Positions 33,994 through 42,956 of a DNA stretch of 64,000 nucleotides are shown piece by piece. This DNA is from Collinsella aerofaciens ATCC 25986 (GTDB lineage Bacteria; Actinomycetota; Coriobacteriia; Coriobacteriales; Coriobacteriaceae): assembly GCF_010509075.1 (NCBI RefSeq), contig NZ_CP048433.1:2170001-2234000 (forward strand). The letters run 5' to 3'. The notes under the pieces were generated by a model. That model saw only the letters and a list, made by a program, of their open reading frames with translations, had not been told where the DNA came from and ran no database searches. Both the position numbers and the translations under genes were made by a program. Each line of letters starts with the position of its first letter. Within the stretch, counting starts at the first letter, position 1.

Positions 33994-36069
33994 ATGAGAT
34001 TCTCGATTGTTAGCGAGATCCCCGGCAGGACCCGTCTTCAATTGGCGGGTCCTGTGCCAGAGAGCGATCTCGATGCACTTCTTAAGCTCAGCGGCGATAT
34101 CGACGGCGTGCACAAGGTGCGCGTGTATGGCCGCATTGGCCAGATGGCGCTGGAGTACGACGAGCCACGCCGCGCGAGCGTGCTCGACGCCTTGGGCGCA
34201 CTCGATGCTCAAGCTATCGCCGATGCCAAGTCGGGCTACGTGATGCAACTCGAGCCGCGCAAGCACAAACTCGTTATGGACCTGGCGACACTCGTCGGTG
34301 CCCATTACGCACGTCGCTGGTTCTTGCCGACGCCTTTGCGTGCGGTATTTGTCGTGGCCGGTTACATGGCATTTTTGCGCGCTGCCCTTCATGAGCTGGC
34401 GCAGCCGCGCCTGACCGTTCCCGTGCTCGACGCTTCGGCCATCGGCATTTCGTTCGTCAAGCGTGATGTCGACACCGCGGGCCAGACGATGTTCCTACTC
34501 AACGTGGGCGAGCTGCTCGAGGACTACACCCGCGCCATGAGCGAAAACGAGCTCATCAACTCGCTGCTCGACGTACCCGACAAGGCGCAAAAAGTGGTCG
34601 GCGACACCGAGGTAAGCGTTGCCGCGACCGAGCTTGAGCCCGGCGACCTGGTCGCCGTGCGCACTGGCATGTCCATCTGCATCGATGGCGTGGTCGAGCA
34701 GGGAAGCGCCATGGTCAACCAGGCGACCCTGACCGGCGAGCCGTTGGCCGTCGAGCGCAGCGTGGGCGACGACGTGTTCGCCGGCACCGTCGTGGAAGAT
34801 GGCAGCATCTTGGTGCGTGTGCGCGCCAATACAGCGCAAACCAAGCTGCGCTCGATCGTCTCACTCGTGCAGACGGCCGATTCGCTCAAGTCCGAGGGCC
34901 AGTCGCATATGGAGGACCTTGCCAATAAGATCGTCCCGTGGAACTTTCTGCTCGCGGGCCTGGTTGCGCTTACCACCCGCAGCCTCATCAAGACTTCGGC
35001 GGCACTGATGGTCGACTACTCGTGCGCACTCAAGCTCACGGGTTCCGTCGCCGTTATGACTGCTATGAGCGACGCTGCCAAGATGGGCGTCATGGTCAAG
35101 GGCGCGAAGTACTTTGAGTCGTTTGCCAAGGCCGACACCATTGTGTTTGATAAGACCGGCACGCTGACCGAGGCGCAGCCGCGCCTTGCCTGCGTACTCA
35201 CCACCGATGGCTGGAGCGAGGACGAGGTCCTGCGCCTTTCCGCTTGCCTGGAGGAGCATTTTCCGCATCCGGTGGCGCGCGCCGTGGTCAATGCGGCACG
35301 TGAGCGCGGGCTCGAGCATCGCGAGCGCCACGCCGCCGTCGAGTACATCGTGGCGCACGGCATTGCCTCGTCCATCGAAGGGCGCCGCGCCATCATCGGT
35401 TCCGCGCACTTTGTATTTGAGGATGAGGGCGCGCAGCTCGAATCCGACATCAAGGAGCGCATCGAGTCCCAGATGCAGGGTTTGTCGCCGCTGTACCTGG
35501 CGGTCGACGGCACGGTCGTGGGCGTGCTCGGCATCGAGGATCCGCTCAAGCCCGGAGTGCGCGAGGCCATCGCCGACTTGCACGCGTTGGGCGTTAAGCA
35601 CGTGGTCATGCTCACGGGCGATTCGGAGCGCACGGCCGCACGTATTGCGCGCGAGGCGGGAGTCGACGAGTTTAAGGCCGAGCTGCTGCCCGAGGACAAG
35701 TACGCGTATGTGGAGCGCATTAAGAGCGAGGGGCGCCACGTTGCCATGGTGGGCGACGGCGTCAACGACTCACCGGCGTTGGGCCTGGCCGATGTGGGTC
35801 TGGCCATGGGCGGTGGAAGCGACATTGCCAAGGAGGTCGCCGATATCATCCTGACCGATACGGATCTGGCCGCAATCGTGCGCCTGCGCCGCATGAGCCA
35901 GGGCCTCGTTGATCGTCTGACGAGCTCCTATTCTAAGGTGATGCTCACCAACTCAGTGCTCCTGGCACTGGGCATTACCGGCGCGATTACCCCGCAGGCG
36001 TCGTCGCTGCTGCACAACGGCTCGACGATTGCGTACAGCTTGGACAACGCGAAAGCGTATCTGCGTTAG
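33994..36069 (+). CDS. Heavy-metal translocating P1B-type ATPase
   Basis: This 691-residue P-type pump begins with an HMA-like ferredoxin fold lacking a CxxC pair (about residues 1-70). Key motifs are TGEPLAV, DKTGTLTEA with the phosphorylated Asp386, the P1B-specific HP in EEHFPHPVARAV, and GDGVNDSPAL. The membrane metal site that usually reads CPC or CPx is YSCAL (Ser343, Cys344, Ala345), so the exported ion is unclear. Manganese or another divalent ion is possible by analogy with CtpC-like pumps. Preceded by the small protein at 33730. A strong terminator follows. Confidence 0.92.
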   Translation: MRFSIVSEIPGRTRLQLAGPVPESDLDALLKLSGDIDGVHKVRVYGRIGQMALEYDEPRRASVLDALGALDAQAIADAKSGYVMQLEPRKHKLVMDLATLVGAHYARRWFLPTPLRAVFVVAGYMAFLRAALHELAQPRLTVPVLDASAIGISFVKRDVDTAGQTMFLLNVGELLEDYTRAMSENELINSLLDVPDKAQKVVGDTEVSVAATELEPGDLVAVRTGMSICIDGVVEQGSAMVNQATLTGEPLAVERSVGDDVFAGTVVEDGSILVRVRANTAQTKLRSIVSLVQTADSLKSEGQSHMEDLANKIVPWNFLLAGLVALTTRSLIKTSAALMVDYSCALKLTGSVAVMTAMSDAAKMGVMVKGAKYFESFAKADTIVFDKTGTLTEAQPRLACVLTTDGWSEDEVLRLSACLEEHFPHPVARAVVNAARERGLEHRERHAAVEYIVAHGIASSIEGRRAIIGSAHFVFEDEGAQLESDIKERIESQMQGLSPLYLAVDGTVVGVLGIEDPLKPGVREAIADLHALGVKHVVMLTGDSERTAARIAREAGVDEFKAELLPEDKYAYVERIKSEGRHVAMVGDGVNDSPALGLADVGLAMGGGSDIAKEVADIILTDTDLAAIVRLRRMSQGLVDRLTSSYSKVMLTNSVLLALGITGAITPQASSLLHNGSTIAYSLDNAKAYLR

Positions 36070-36093
36070 CAGACGCGTTCGCCCACGTTATCT

Positions 36094-36138
36094 GGCCTGC
36101 GCCCAGACGGCATCGGTGTCGTCCGGGCGCAGGCCTTT
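36094..36138 (+). terminator. Terminator of the metal ATPase operon
   Basis: GGCCTGCGCCCAGAC and GTCCGGGCGCAGGCC form a long stem followed by TTTT. Only one base is unpaired. Confidence 0.85.
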
Positions 36139-36143
36139 TGCAT

Positions 36144-36192
36144 TTGACCATTTGCTAGCTTCTCTATATAGTGTTGCTAGCGATGCTAGCAA
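36144..36192 (+). promoter_or_regulatory. Promoter and operator of the RelB-PIN operon
   Basis: TTGACC (36144-36149), a 17-base spacer and TATAGT (36167-36172) form a good promoter. A perfect palindrome TTGCTAGC-GAT-GCTAGCAA follows at 36174-36192, with an extra half site TTGCTAGC at 36152-36159. The position over the transcription start fits autorepression by the antitoxin. Confidence 0.7.
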
Positions 36193-36212
36193 TTGAAGGG
36201 AGCAGGATCAAC

Positions 36213-36566
36213 GTGGGTTCTGTTAGCGGCATGGCGCAGGTGAACGTTCGCGTAGATCGCCAGGTCAAGAACCGTGCCGAGGAGGCGCTGCGGCTTTCGG
36301 GCGGGTCGCTGCCCGAGCTCATCAAAAAGGTGGTGGCCAAGGTCGCGCAGGGTGGCGGGCAGTGCGAGGAAGTGCTTGCGGCCGTCGATGACCGGCAGCA
36401 GACCATCGCGCCCGATACGCCGTTCGCCGCATCATGGGCGGCGGCGGATCAGCTTTACGCGGACATGGGCATCGCTACGTCGCCTGTGTCCGACGATCGC
36501 GATTGGGACGCAATCTATTCCGAAGCCATGGACGAGCGCTATCGCCAAAAGGGGATGATCCTGTGA
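36213..36566 (+). CDS. RelB/DinJ-type antitoxin
   Basis: This protein of 117 residues from GTG 36213 (or 111 from ATG 36231) begins AQVNVRVDRQVKNRAEEALRLSGGSLPELIKKVV, the ribbon-helix-helix pattern of RelB/DinJ antitoxins. The C-terminal half is acidic and likely wraps the toxin. Its stop overlaps the toxin start. A palindromic operator lies just upstream. The start choice is uncertain because no ideal ribosome binding site is seen: GGAG lies ten bases before the GTG. Confidence 0.7.
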   Translation: MGSVSGMAQVNVRVDRQVKNRAEEALRLSGGSLPELIKKVVAKVAQGGGQCEEVLAAVDDRQQTIAPDTPFAASWAAADQLYADMGIATSPVSDDRDWDAIYSEAMDERYRQKGMIL

Positions 36567-37078
36567 GCGGAGCCCCTCTTAAAATCATGGTGGATGCGAA
36601 TGTGTGGGTTGATTCGTTTTGCGTTGACCATGCCGAGTCGCTTGCTGCGCGTGCGTTTATTGGGCAGGCGACGGAGACGGGGGCGTTGCTGTTCTTCCCG
36701 GTGCATATCGCTAAGGACGTACTGTACGTTGTCCAACACGAGCTAAAGCGTAGCGTTCTTGCCAGCGGGGGAGCGCTCGACGAGGCTTCTGCCCGCGCGA
36801 TTGGCGATGCGGCGCTGGCGTTTGTTCGGAATATGACCGAAAACGCTATGGCCGTGGGCGCTGATGCATCCGATCTGTGGCTAGCCGACAAATATCTGTC
36901 GCTCCATCGCGATTACGAGGACAACTTGGTACTCGCCGCGTGCAAGCGCGCGCAGGTCGATTACTTGGTGACCAACGATCGCAAACTGCTCGAACATGCC
37001 GATCTTGCAGCAAAGACACCTCGTCAAATGATGCCGATTCTTGCTTTGGCCGAACGCGGCGGCGCAGCTATCGGTTGA
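36563..37078 (+). CDS. PIN-domain toxin of the RelB-PIN pair
   Basis: This 171-residue protein starts at a GTG that overlaps the antitoxin stop. PIN motifs are MVDANVWVDSF (the first acidic Asp), KDVLYVVQHEL in the middle, and YEDNLVLAACKRAQVDYLVTNDRKLL with the last acidic residues. The domain predicts a metal-dependent RNase. Pairing of a PIN toxin with a RelB/DinJ-type antitoxin is less usual than VapB-VapC. Protein length is within the family range. It differs strongly from the PIN toxin at 625-1047. Confidence 0.8.
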   Translation: MSGAPLKIMVDANVWVDSFCVDHAESLAARAFIGQATETGALLFFPVHIAKDVLYVVQHELKRSVLASGGALDEASARAIGDAALAFVRNMTENAMAVGADASDLWLADKYLSLHRDYEDNLVLAACKRAQVDYLVTNDRKLLEHADLAAKTPRQMMPILALAERGGAAIG

Positions 37079-37136
37079 CGCGAACTGTTTGCGGGCCTCA
37101 TGGACGACGATGCGCCAAGGGGCCCGCGTCTTCTAT

Positions 37137-37571
37137 TTACAAAAGCTCGGCCTTAATGGCGGGACTTTCTGCGAGCTGCTCGGCTGCCTTTTCGTCGGAG
37201 CTGTCGAGTGCTGCCAGGCTGCGGTAGACCCACTCGTTGACCTGGGTGTTCTTGACGCCTGCGGTCTGCATAAGGGCGCCTACCTCGCGGATTGCTGCGA
37301 ACAGATCGGCTTTGGGACCCGCGAGCTCGACCTCGATGCCGTGGTAGGCGGCCACGCCGCGGTTCTCACTCACGTGGTCGATAAAGCCCTCGACGGTCTC
37401 AAGCTGCTGGGCGAGAGCCGCATCATCGTCAGCGTCCAGCGCGACGAGTGCGTTCGATACCGTGAGGGCGGGATGTCCGCAGGGAACAAAGCCCTCGATC
37501 ACATCCATAGCTTCGGTAATGGTTGAGCCCAGGCCTGCGAGTGCATTGACGAGTTGCTGCTTGGTATCCAT
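37137..37571 (-). CDS. Conserved hypothetical protein, 144 residues
   Basis: The family is not recognised. The protein starts MDTKQQLVNALAGLGSTITE and is mostly helical and acidic, with no membrane span. Features are a possible metal site (PCGHPALTV), an EVELAGPKADLFAAIREVGAL stretch, and a helical tail (WVYRSLAAL). A ribosome binding site, GAAAGGATCG, precedes the start on the minus strand. It stands alone between the RelB-PIN pair and tmRNA. It could be a small binding or regulatory protein, but nothing supports a function. Confidence 0.65.
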   Translation of the reverse strand: MDTKQQLVNALAGLGSTITEAMDVIEGFVPCGHPALTVSNALVALDADDDAALAQQLETVEGFIDHVSENRGVAAYHGIEVELAGPKADLFAAIREVGALMQTAGVKNTQVNEWVYRSLAALDSSDEKAAEQLAESPAIKAELL

Positions 37572-37808
37572 AACGATCCTTTCGATGGGTCAATTTTGCT
37601 TGGCGAAAATATACGTGACGCGATCGGTAGCAAAAGTGCGAAGTGCGGCGCACATTGGGGTCTTCACAGCTCGTGCATAGAACAGCTGTCCGCTTTCAGA
37701 ACGTGGTAAGATAACACTCCACAAGCGGGGCTCGCTCCGTATGTTCCTTGAAAAGTCGACGGGTGTTGGGTGCTCGTGCCCAATACCATCCAGACTTTCC
37801 CGACATTC

Positions 37809-38172
37809 GGGGGCGACTGGTTTCGACACGATAGCTCTGAGAGAGGAAGCAAGCCGAGGTCTCCTCGCCTCGTTAAACAGGGGTACCGTCAAATTGAATT
37901 GACAACAACTCTTCTTTTGAGCCTATGGCTCTCGCTGCTTAGTTTATAGCGGCGCGTCAACCCGGTGATTTCCCCGACACCGGTGCGACGTCATTTTAGG
38001 GGAATGCTCCTGCGCACGTAATCGGTATGGCGCAGGCTAAGACCGAACCGGTTAGGACGCCGCGAGCGTGTCGCTGCGCGCAAAGCGTCCGAGACAAAAC
38101 CAGCGACTGAGCTTGGAGATGCCAATCAGGGGGCTTTCGTGGACCGGAGTTCGATTCTCCGCGCCTCCACCA
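37809..38172 (+). ncRNA. ssrA: Transfer-messenger RNA (tmRNA)
   Basis: The 5' end GGGGGCGACTGGTTTCGACA and the 3' end with T-arm GGAGTTCGATTCTCC and CGCCTCCACCA are typical of one-piece tmRNA. They pair to form the tRNA-like acceptor stem, and CCA is encoded. The tag frame ends at 37901-37942 with DNNSSFEPMALAA followed by TAG, matching the usual ALAA ending that targets proteins to ClpXP. The resume codon is not certain because TGA stands shortly before it in frame. It rescues stalled ribosomes together with SmpB, which is not in this window. Confidence 0.93.
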
Positions 38173-38180
38173 TAAGTAAC

Positions 38181-38214
38181 AGGCAGGTAGATACTCATAT
38201 CTACCTGCCTTTTT
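38181..38214 (+). terminator. Terminator of tmRNA
   Basis: AGGCAGGTAGATA and TATCTACCTGCCT pair perfectly around CTCA and are followed by TTTTT, nine bases after CCA. Confidence 0.9.
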
Positions 38215-38228
38215 ATTTATTGTCCGTA

Positions 38229-38700
38229 CCGCGGAGAATCGAACTCTATGCAGGGCGCGGGCGTAAAGAAAACGCGTAAGCGTTTTTAGCCCGCGGGCGA
38301 GGACGCCGACAGGCGGCCGAAGCCGGTGCGGATTTGCGAAGCAAATACGCGGATTCTCCGTGCAATGCCCCAGCCCAGAACAGATGCGATGTTTATCGAA
38401 TCTCAGCCGGCCATGCCCCGCACCAACGGAACCCCGTACCGCGGAGAATCGAACTCTGTGCAGGGCGCGGGCGTAAAGAAAACGCGTAAGCGTTTTTAGC
38501 CCGCGGGCGAGGACGCCGGCAGGCGGCCGAAGCCGGTGCGGATTTGCGAAGCAAATACGCGGATTCTCCGCGCAAAGCCTCAGCCAGATATAGATGAGAT
38601 GCCGACCGGGCGTCATGCCCCGGTTTCAACCCATCAACGGATCCCCCCCCCACCCGCGGAGAATCGAACTCTGTGCAGGGCGCGGGCGTAAAGAAAACGC
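38229..38700 (+). repeat. 210-bp repeats at the tmRNA 3' side, 2.3 copies
   Basis: Units begin at 38229, 38439 and 38654 with CCGCGGAGAATCGAACTC, the reverse complement of the tmRNA T-arm and acceptor side. Each full unit then has a hairpin AAAACGC-GTAA-GCGTTTTT, and ends with GGATTCTCCGCGC (38561-38573; GGATTCTCCGTGC at 38351-38363), a direct copy of tmRNA sequence just before its 3' end. The third copy is cut at about 38700. No protein gene is supported here. Open frames on the minus strand are repeat shadows. Confidence 0.85.
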
Positions 38701-38716
38701 TACGGCAACGCAGACC

Positions 38717-38920
38717 GGGACACGCTTTCCCGATGGCAGCCCAGGCGGAAAGCGCGTCCCGGAATCCGCGCTCAGACTGGGACGTAGTTTCCGGATGACA
38801 CATCAAGCGGAAAGCGCATCCCGGAATCTAAGCTCGAAATGGGATTCATTTTCCTGATGACGGGCTCAGCGGAAAATGCGACCCGGAATTTGCTCTGAGA
38901 ACGGGACACGCTTTCCCGCC
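38717..38920 (+). repeat. 62-bp tandem array with a hairpin in each unit
   Basis: GGGACACG-like starts occur at 38717, 38779, 38841 and 38903, exactly 62 bases apart. In each of the three full units the 14-base GGGACnCGCTTTCC pairs with GGAAAGCGnGTCCC about 20 bases later, followed by GGAAT. Some stem positions change on both sides together (CGC/GCG in unit 1, CAT/ATG in unit 3). Confidence 0.85.
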
Positions 38921-39012
38921 GACCGCTCCGCCCTCCTCAACTCCAAAAACTGCGCGCTCGCCATCCCAAAACTGGGTAGAAGAAAGCCAAAACGCAATCG
39001 CAGGAGGTCAAC

Positions 39013-39891
39013 ATGACTGCAGAAGATAAGGCAAAGAACGCTGGCAAGGTCGCGCTCGTTTTGGAGGGCGGCAGCTTCCGCGGGCAATTTACCGCAGGCG
39101 TGCTCGACGTCCTCATGGAGGCTGGCGTCGAGATTCCGGCTGTCTACGGTGTATCGGCCGGCGCCCTCAACGGCGTGAACTACAAGTCGCACCAGATCGG
39201 CCGTGCCAACCGCATCAACCTGGCTTTCTGCAACGATAGCCGCTTCATGGGTGCCGCATCGTTTGCGTCCACGGGCTCCATCGTCGGCTACGACTTTATC
39301 TTCAACGATGTCCAGGACCGCCTGGATCCCTTTGACAACGAGACGTTCGACGCGAGCCCCATCGAGATGTACGCCGTCGCGACGGACATGCTCTTTGGAA
39401 CCGCCACGTACCTTCCGGTCAAAAGCGCCGTACTTGACCTCGATGCCGTGCGCGCCTCGACGTCGCTGCCGCTGGTGACGCCGTCAGTCGAGATTGACGG
39501 GCACAAATACGTCGACGGTGGCGTAGCCGATTCGATCCCCATCGAGCACGTGCTGGAGGAGGCGGGCTTCGACCGTGCAGTCGTCATCGTCACGCAGGAC
39601 CGTTCGTATGAGAAAAAGCCTTACGAGTTTATGCCTGCCGCGCGCGCCCGCTATGCCGACTACCCCTATCTGCTCGAGGGAATCGAGACGCGCCACGACC
39701 GCTACAACATACAACGCATGCACCTGTGGAAGTATGAGCGCGAGGGCCGTGCGCTGGTCGTCGCTCCGCAAAAGCCGGTCGAGGTCGGTCATGTCGAGCA
39801 CGATTCGGCAAAGCTTTTGGACCTGTATATCCAGGGCCGCCAGGAGGCAAAGCGCCTGCTCGCGGAAATCCAAGAATTCGTTGAGCGCTAA
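39013..39891 (+). CDS. Patatin-like phospholipase family protein
   Basis: This 292-residue acyl hydrolase has the patatin glycine-rich anion hole LEGGSFRGQFTAGVLD near residues 17-32, nucleophile Ser48 in GVSAGAL and catalytic Asp168 in YVDGGVADSIP. It is of the YjjU type, with one patatin domain and a C-terminal helical tail. It probably hydrolyses phospholipids in the cytoplasm. Start at 39013 follows CAGGAGG. It sits alone between the tmRNA repeats and the ribosomal protein genes. Confidence 0.9.
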   Translation: MTAEDKAKNAGKVALVLEGGSFRGQFTAGVLDVLMEAGVEIPAVYGVSAGALNGVNYKSHQIGRANRINLAFCNDSRFMGAASFASTGSIVGYDFIFNDVQDRLDPFDNETFDASPIEMYAVATDMLFGTATYLPVKSAVLDLDAVRASTSLPLVTPSVEIDGHKYVDGGVADSIPIEHVLEEAGFDRAVVIVTQDRSYEKKPYEFMPAARARYADYPYLLEGIETRHDRYNIQRMHLWKYEREGRALVVAPQKPVEVGHVEHDSAKLLDLYIQGRQEAKRLLAEIQEFVER

Positions 39892-40084
39892 CGACGGCGA
39901 ACCCTCAAAAGATGACAACAGCTAAAGAGCTGGAAAATCACGGCTCGTGGATGACATGTGCAGAAACTCTGGTCGGAGCCAAAATACCTGTTGACTCGTA
40001 CGGAGAGCGGGGTAATATGGACGGGTTACTTGCAGAGCCCCGTGAATCTCTGTAACAACACGTACTGTACATGGAGGAGTCTAA

Positions 40085-40528
40085 GTGATTTCGAAATCGA
40101 CTCACTACGCCAAGCAGGGCGAGGTCCAGCGCAACTGGGTTCTCGTCGACGCCGATGGTGCTGTCCTGGGCCGTCTTGCCACCCAGATCGCAATGATCCT
40201 GCGCGGTAAGAACAAGCCCCAGTTCACGCCCAACAGCGACTGCGGCGACTTCGTTGTCGTCATCAACGCCGATAAGGTCCAGCTTACCGGTAACAAGGCT
40301 GACACGAAGACCTATTATCGCCACAGCGGCTACAACGGCGGCCTCAAGGCTGAGAGCTTCCGCCAGGCTATGGAGAAGCACCCGGAGAAGGTCATCGAGC
40401 GCGCCGTTCGCGGTATGCTGCCCAAGACCACCCTCGGCCGTGCCCAGATGACCAAGCTTAAGGTCTACGCTGGTGCCGAGCATCCGCATGCTGCCCAGAA
40501 CCCCACGAAGATTGAGCTGGAGGCTTAA
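40085..40528 (+). CDS. rplM: Large ribosomal subunit protein L13
   Basis: This 147-residue protein starts at GTG 40085 behind GGAGG. L13 motifs [30 protein letters not shown] and [14 protein letters not shown] are present. It pairs with S9 in the usual two-gene operon, since rpsI starts two bases after its stop. A typical length for L13. Confidence 0.98.
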   Translation: MISKSTHYAKQGEVQRNWVLVDADGAVLGRLATQIAMILRGKNKPQFTPNSDCGDFVVVINADKVQLTGNKADTKTYYRHSGYNGGLKAESFRQAMEKHPEKVIERAVRGMLPKTTLGRAQMTKLKVYAGAEHPHAAQNPTKIELEA

Positions 40529-40530
40529 AG

Positions 40531-40926
<396 letters not shown>

Positions 40927-40956
40927 GGTTTTATCTCCTTTCGAGATACAATGTAC

Positions 40957-41000
40957 AAGCGGGGCCTGCCGATTCCTCGGCGGGTCCCGCTTTTCTTTTT
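40957..41000 (+). terminator. Terminator of the rplM-rpsI operon
   Basis: AAGCGGGGCCTGCCGA pairs with TCGGCGGGTCCCGCTT around a four-base loop, followed by TTCTTTTT. A smaller stem precedes it at 40932-40948. Confidence 0.85.
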
Positions 41001-41049
41001 CGACTAGGGCGGGCGGTTGCATATCGCCTGCTAGGGAAGGAGCGATCCT

Positions 41050-42387
41050 ATGCCCCAGAACATCTTCGGTACCGACGGCGTCCGTGGCGTCGCCAATGCC
41101 GACCTCTCGTGCGACCTCGCGTTTCGCCTGGGCCGCGCGGCGACCAAGTTCCTTGGTCCGGACATCTGCATCGGCCGTGACACGCGCCTTTCGGGCACCA
41201 TGCTCGAGAGCGCTCTGACCGCCGGCATTATGGCCGAGGGCGGCCGTCCGCACTGCTGCGGCGTTATCCCCACGCCCGCCGTGGCGCTGCTCACCGTTCA
41301 GAACGAGCTCGACGGCGGCATCGTCATCTCTGCTTCGCATAATCCGCCGGAGTTCAACGGCATCAAGTTCTTTAGCCGCAAGGGTATGAAACTTCCCGAT
41401 GCTGTCGAGGAAGAGATCAGCGCCTGGGTCATGTCCGAGGAAGCCATGGCTGCCGACACGCTGCCGACCGGTGCCGGCGTGGGCCACATTATCAAGATGA
41501 AGGACGCCCGCAAGGCATATGTCGACCACGCCATCGATACGCTTGATGGCCTGAGGCTCGATGGCCTGGTCGTTGCCGTCGACTGCGGCCACGGTGCTTC
41601 CTGCCAGACCACGCCCGCCGCGCTGCAGCGCCTAGGCGCCACGGTCCATGCCATCAACACCGATTATTGCGGCACCGACATCAACGTTGAGTGCGGCTCC
41701 ACCCATCTTGAGCCCCTGCGCGAGCTCGTGCTGCGCACCCATGCCGACATCGGCCTGGCCCACGACGGCGACGCCGACCGCGTACTGTTCGTGGACAGCG
41801 AGGGCAATGAGATCGATGGTGACTACATCCTGGCTATCTGCGGTTCTGACCTCGCCGCTCGCGGCAAGCTCGCCAACTCCGAGATCGTCTCGACCGTCAT
41901 GTGCAACCTGGGCTTCTCCATCGCTATGAAGGAGCAGGGCTTCGAGATGGTCCAGACCGCCGTGGGCGACCGCTACGTTCTGGAGCGCATGCTCGCGGAC
42001 GGCGCCGTCATCGGCGGCGAACAGTCCGGCCACATCATCTTCCTGGAGCACAACACCACCGGTGACGGCCTGGTGACGGCTCTGCAGCTGCTGGCCGTGC
42101 TCAAGCGCACCGGTCGTACCCTCACCGATCTTGCCGGCATCATGAAGAAGTACCCGCAGGTACTCGTCAACGTGCATTCCGACAACAAGGCCGGCCTGGA
42201 CGATTGCCAGCCCATCTGGGATGCCGTCGCTGCTGCCGAGAAGGAGCTTGACGGCCGCGGCCGCATTCTGGTGCGCCCGAGCGGTACCGAGCCGCTGGTC
42301 CGCGTGATGGCCGAGGCCGAGACGCACGAGCTGACCCAGCGCGTTGTTGACGACATCGTCGAGGTTGTCAAGCGCGAACTTCCCTAA
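41050..42387 (+). CDS. glmM: Phosphoglucosamine mutase
   Basis: This 445-residue enzyme interconverts glucosamine-6-phosphate and glucosamine-1-phosphate for peptidoglycan synthesis. It has FGTDGVRGVAN at the start, the phosphoserine loop ISASHNPPEFNGIKFF, the metal loop DGDADRVLFVD, GGEQSGHIIF, and the phosphate-binding RPSGTEPLVRVM near the end. All are catalytic signatures of GlmM rather than other hexosephosphate mutases. The start is preceded by GGAAGGAGC. The PTS EIIA gene follows. Confidence 0.97.
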   Translation: MPQNIFGTDGVRGVANADLSCDLAFRLGRAATKFLGPDICIGRDTRLSGTMLESALTAGIMAEGGRPHCCGVIPTPAVALLTVQNELDGGIVISASHNPPEFNGIKFFSRKGMKLPDAVEEEISAWVMSEEAMAADTLPTGAGVGHIIKMKDARKAYVDHAIDTLDGLRLDGLVVAVDCGHGASCQTTPAALQRLGATVHAINTDYCGTDINVECGSTHLEPLRELVLRTHADIGLAHDGDADRVLFVDSEGNEIDGDYILAICGSDLAARGKLANSEIVSTVMCNLGFSIAMKEQGFEMVQTAVGDRYVLERMLADGAVIGGEQSGHIIFLEHNTTGDGLVTALQLLAVLKRTGRTLTDLAGIMKKYPQVLVNVHSDNKAGLDDCQPIWDAVAAAEKELDGRGRILVRPSGTEPLVRVMAEAETHELTQRVVDDIVEVVKRELP

Positions 42388-42458
42388 TGGTCAAATACGG
42401 GTGCCAAGTGGTAGACTGTTAAGGTTATTTTGATTGATTGGTATGTCCGAGGGGGAGC

Positions 42459-42956
42459 ATGTTCACTAAAGTCCTGAGGTCTTTTGGTATGCGTGGTCGA
42501 GTCCTTACGCTGGATGCTCCCATCTCGGGCGACGTCATTCCGCTTTCCGAGGTAAACGACCAGACGTTTGCCACCGGCCTTTTGGGCCAGGGCGTGGCGA
42601 TTCGGCCCACCGGAACGCGTGTGATTGCACCGGCTGATGCCAAGGTCGAGGCCATTTTTCCCACGGGACACGCTGTTGCGCTTAACACGGTCGATGGCCT
42701 GGACGTGCTCATCCACGTTGGTTTGGATACCGTTCAGCTCGAGGGCAAGCACTTTACCGTACATGCGCAAGTGGGTGACATCGTCCATAAGGGCGATGTG
42801 CTCATTGAGTTCGATCGCGAGGCAATTGCTGCCGAGGGCTACGATGTGACGGTTCCCATCTTGGTGTGCAACTCCGTTGAGTTCTCGAGCATCAAGGGCT
42901 CCGTTGGCGTGCATGTCGAAGAGATGGACCAGCTCATCGTTGCTCGCGAGCGCTAG
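42459..42956 (+). CDS. Glucose-type PTS EIIA component
   Basis: This 165-residue protein starts at ATG 42459 behind GAGGGGGAG. It has the EIIA-Glc pattern: VIPLSEVNDQTFATGLLGQG, FPTGHAVALNT with the first conserved His, and VLIHVGLDTVQLEG with the phosphorylated His. It takes phosphate from HPr and passes it to a membrane EIIBC partner, which is not in this window. Its closeness to glmM and nagB suggests a role in amino-sugar or glucose supply. It resembles Crr as a stand-alone single-domain protein. Confidence 0.93.
   Translation: MFTKVLRSFGMRGRVLTLDAPISGDVIPLSEVNDQTFATGLLGQGVAIRPTGTRVIAPADAKVEAIFPTGHAVALNTVDGLDVLIHVGLDTVQLEGKHFTVHAQVGDIVHKGDVLIEFDREAIAAEGYDVTVPILVCNSVEFSSIKGSVGVHVEEMDQLIVARER

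Noticed and set aside
37996-38806. Minus-strand frames over tmRNA and its repeats
   Set aside because: The repeated peptide pattern simply translates the DNA repeats and the tmRNA tail.
38717-38920. CRISPR array
   Set aside because: The 62-bp units are contiguous, with no unique spacers and no cas genes in the window.
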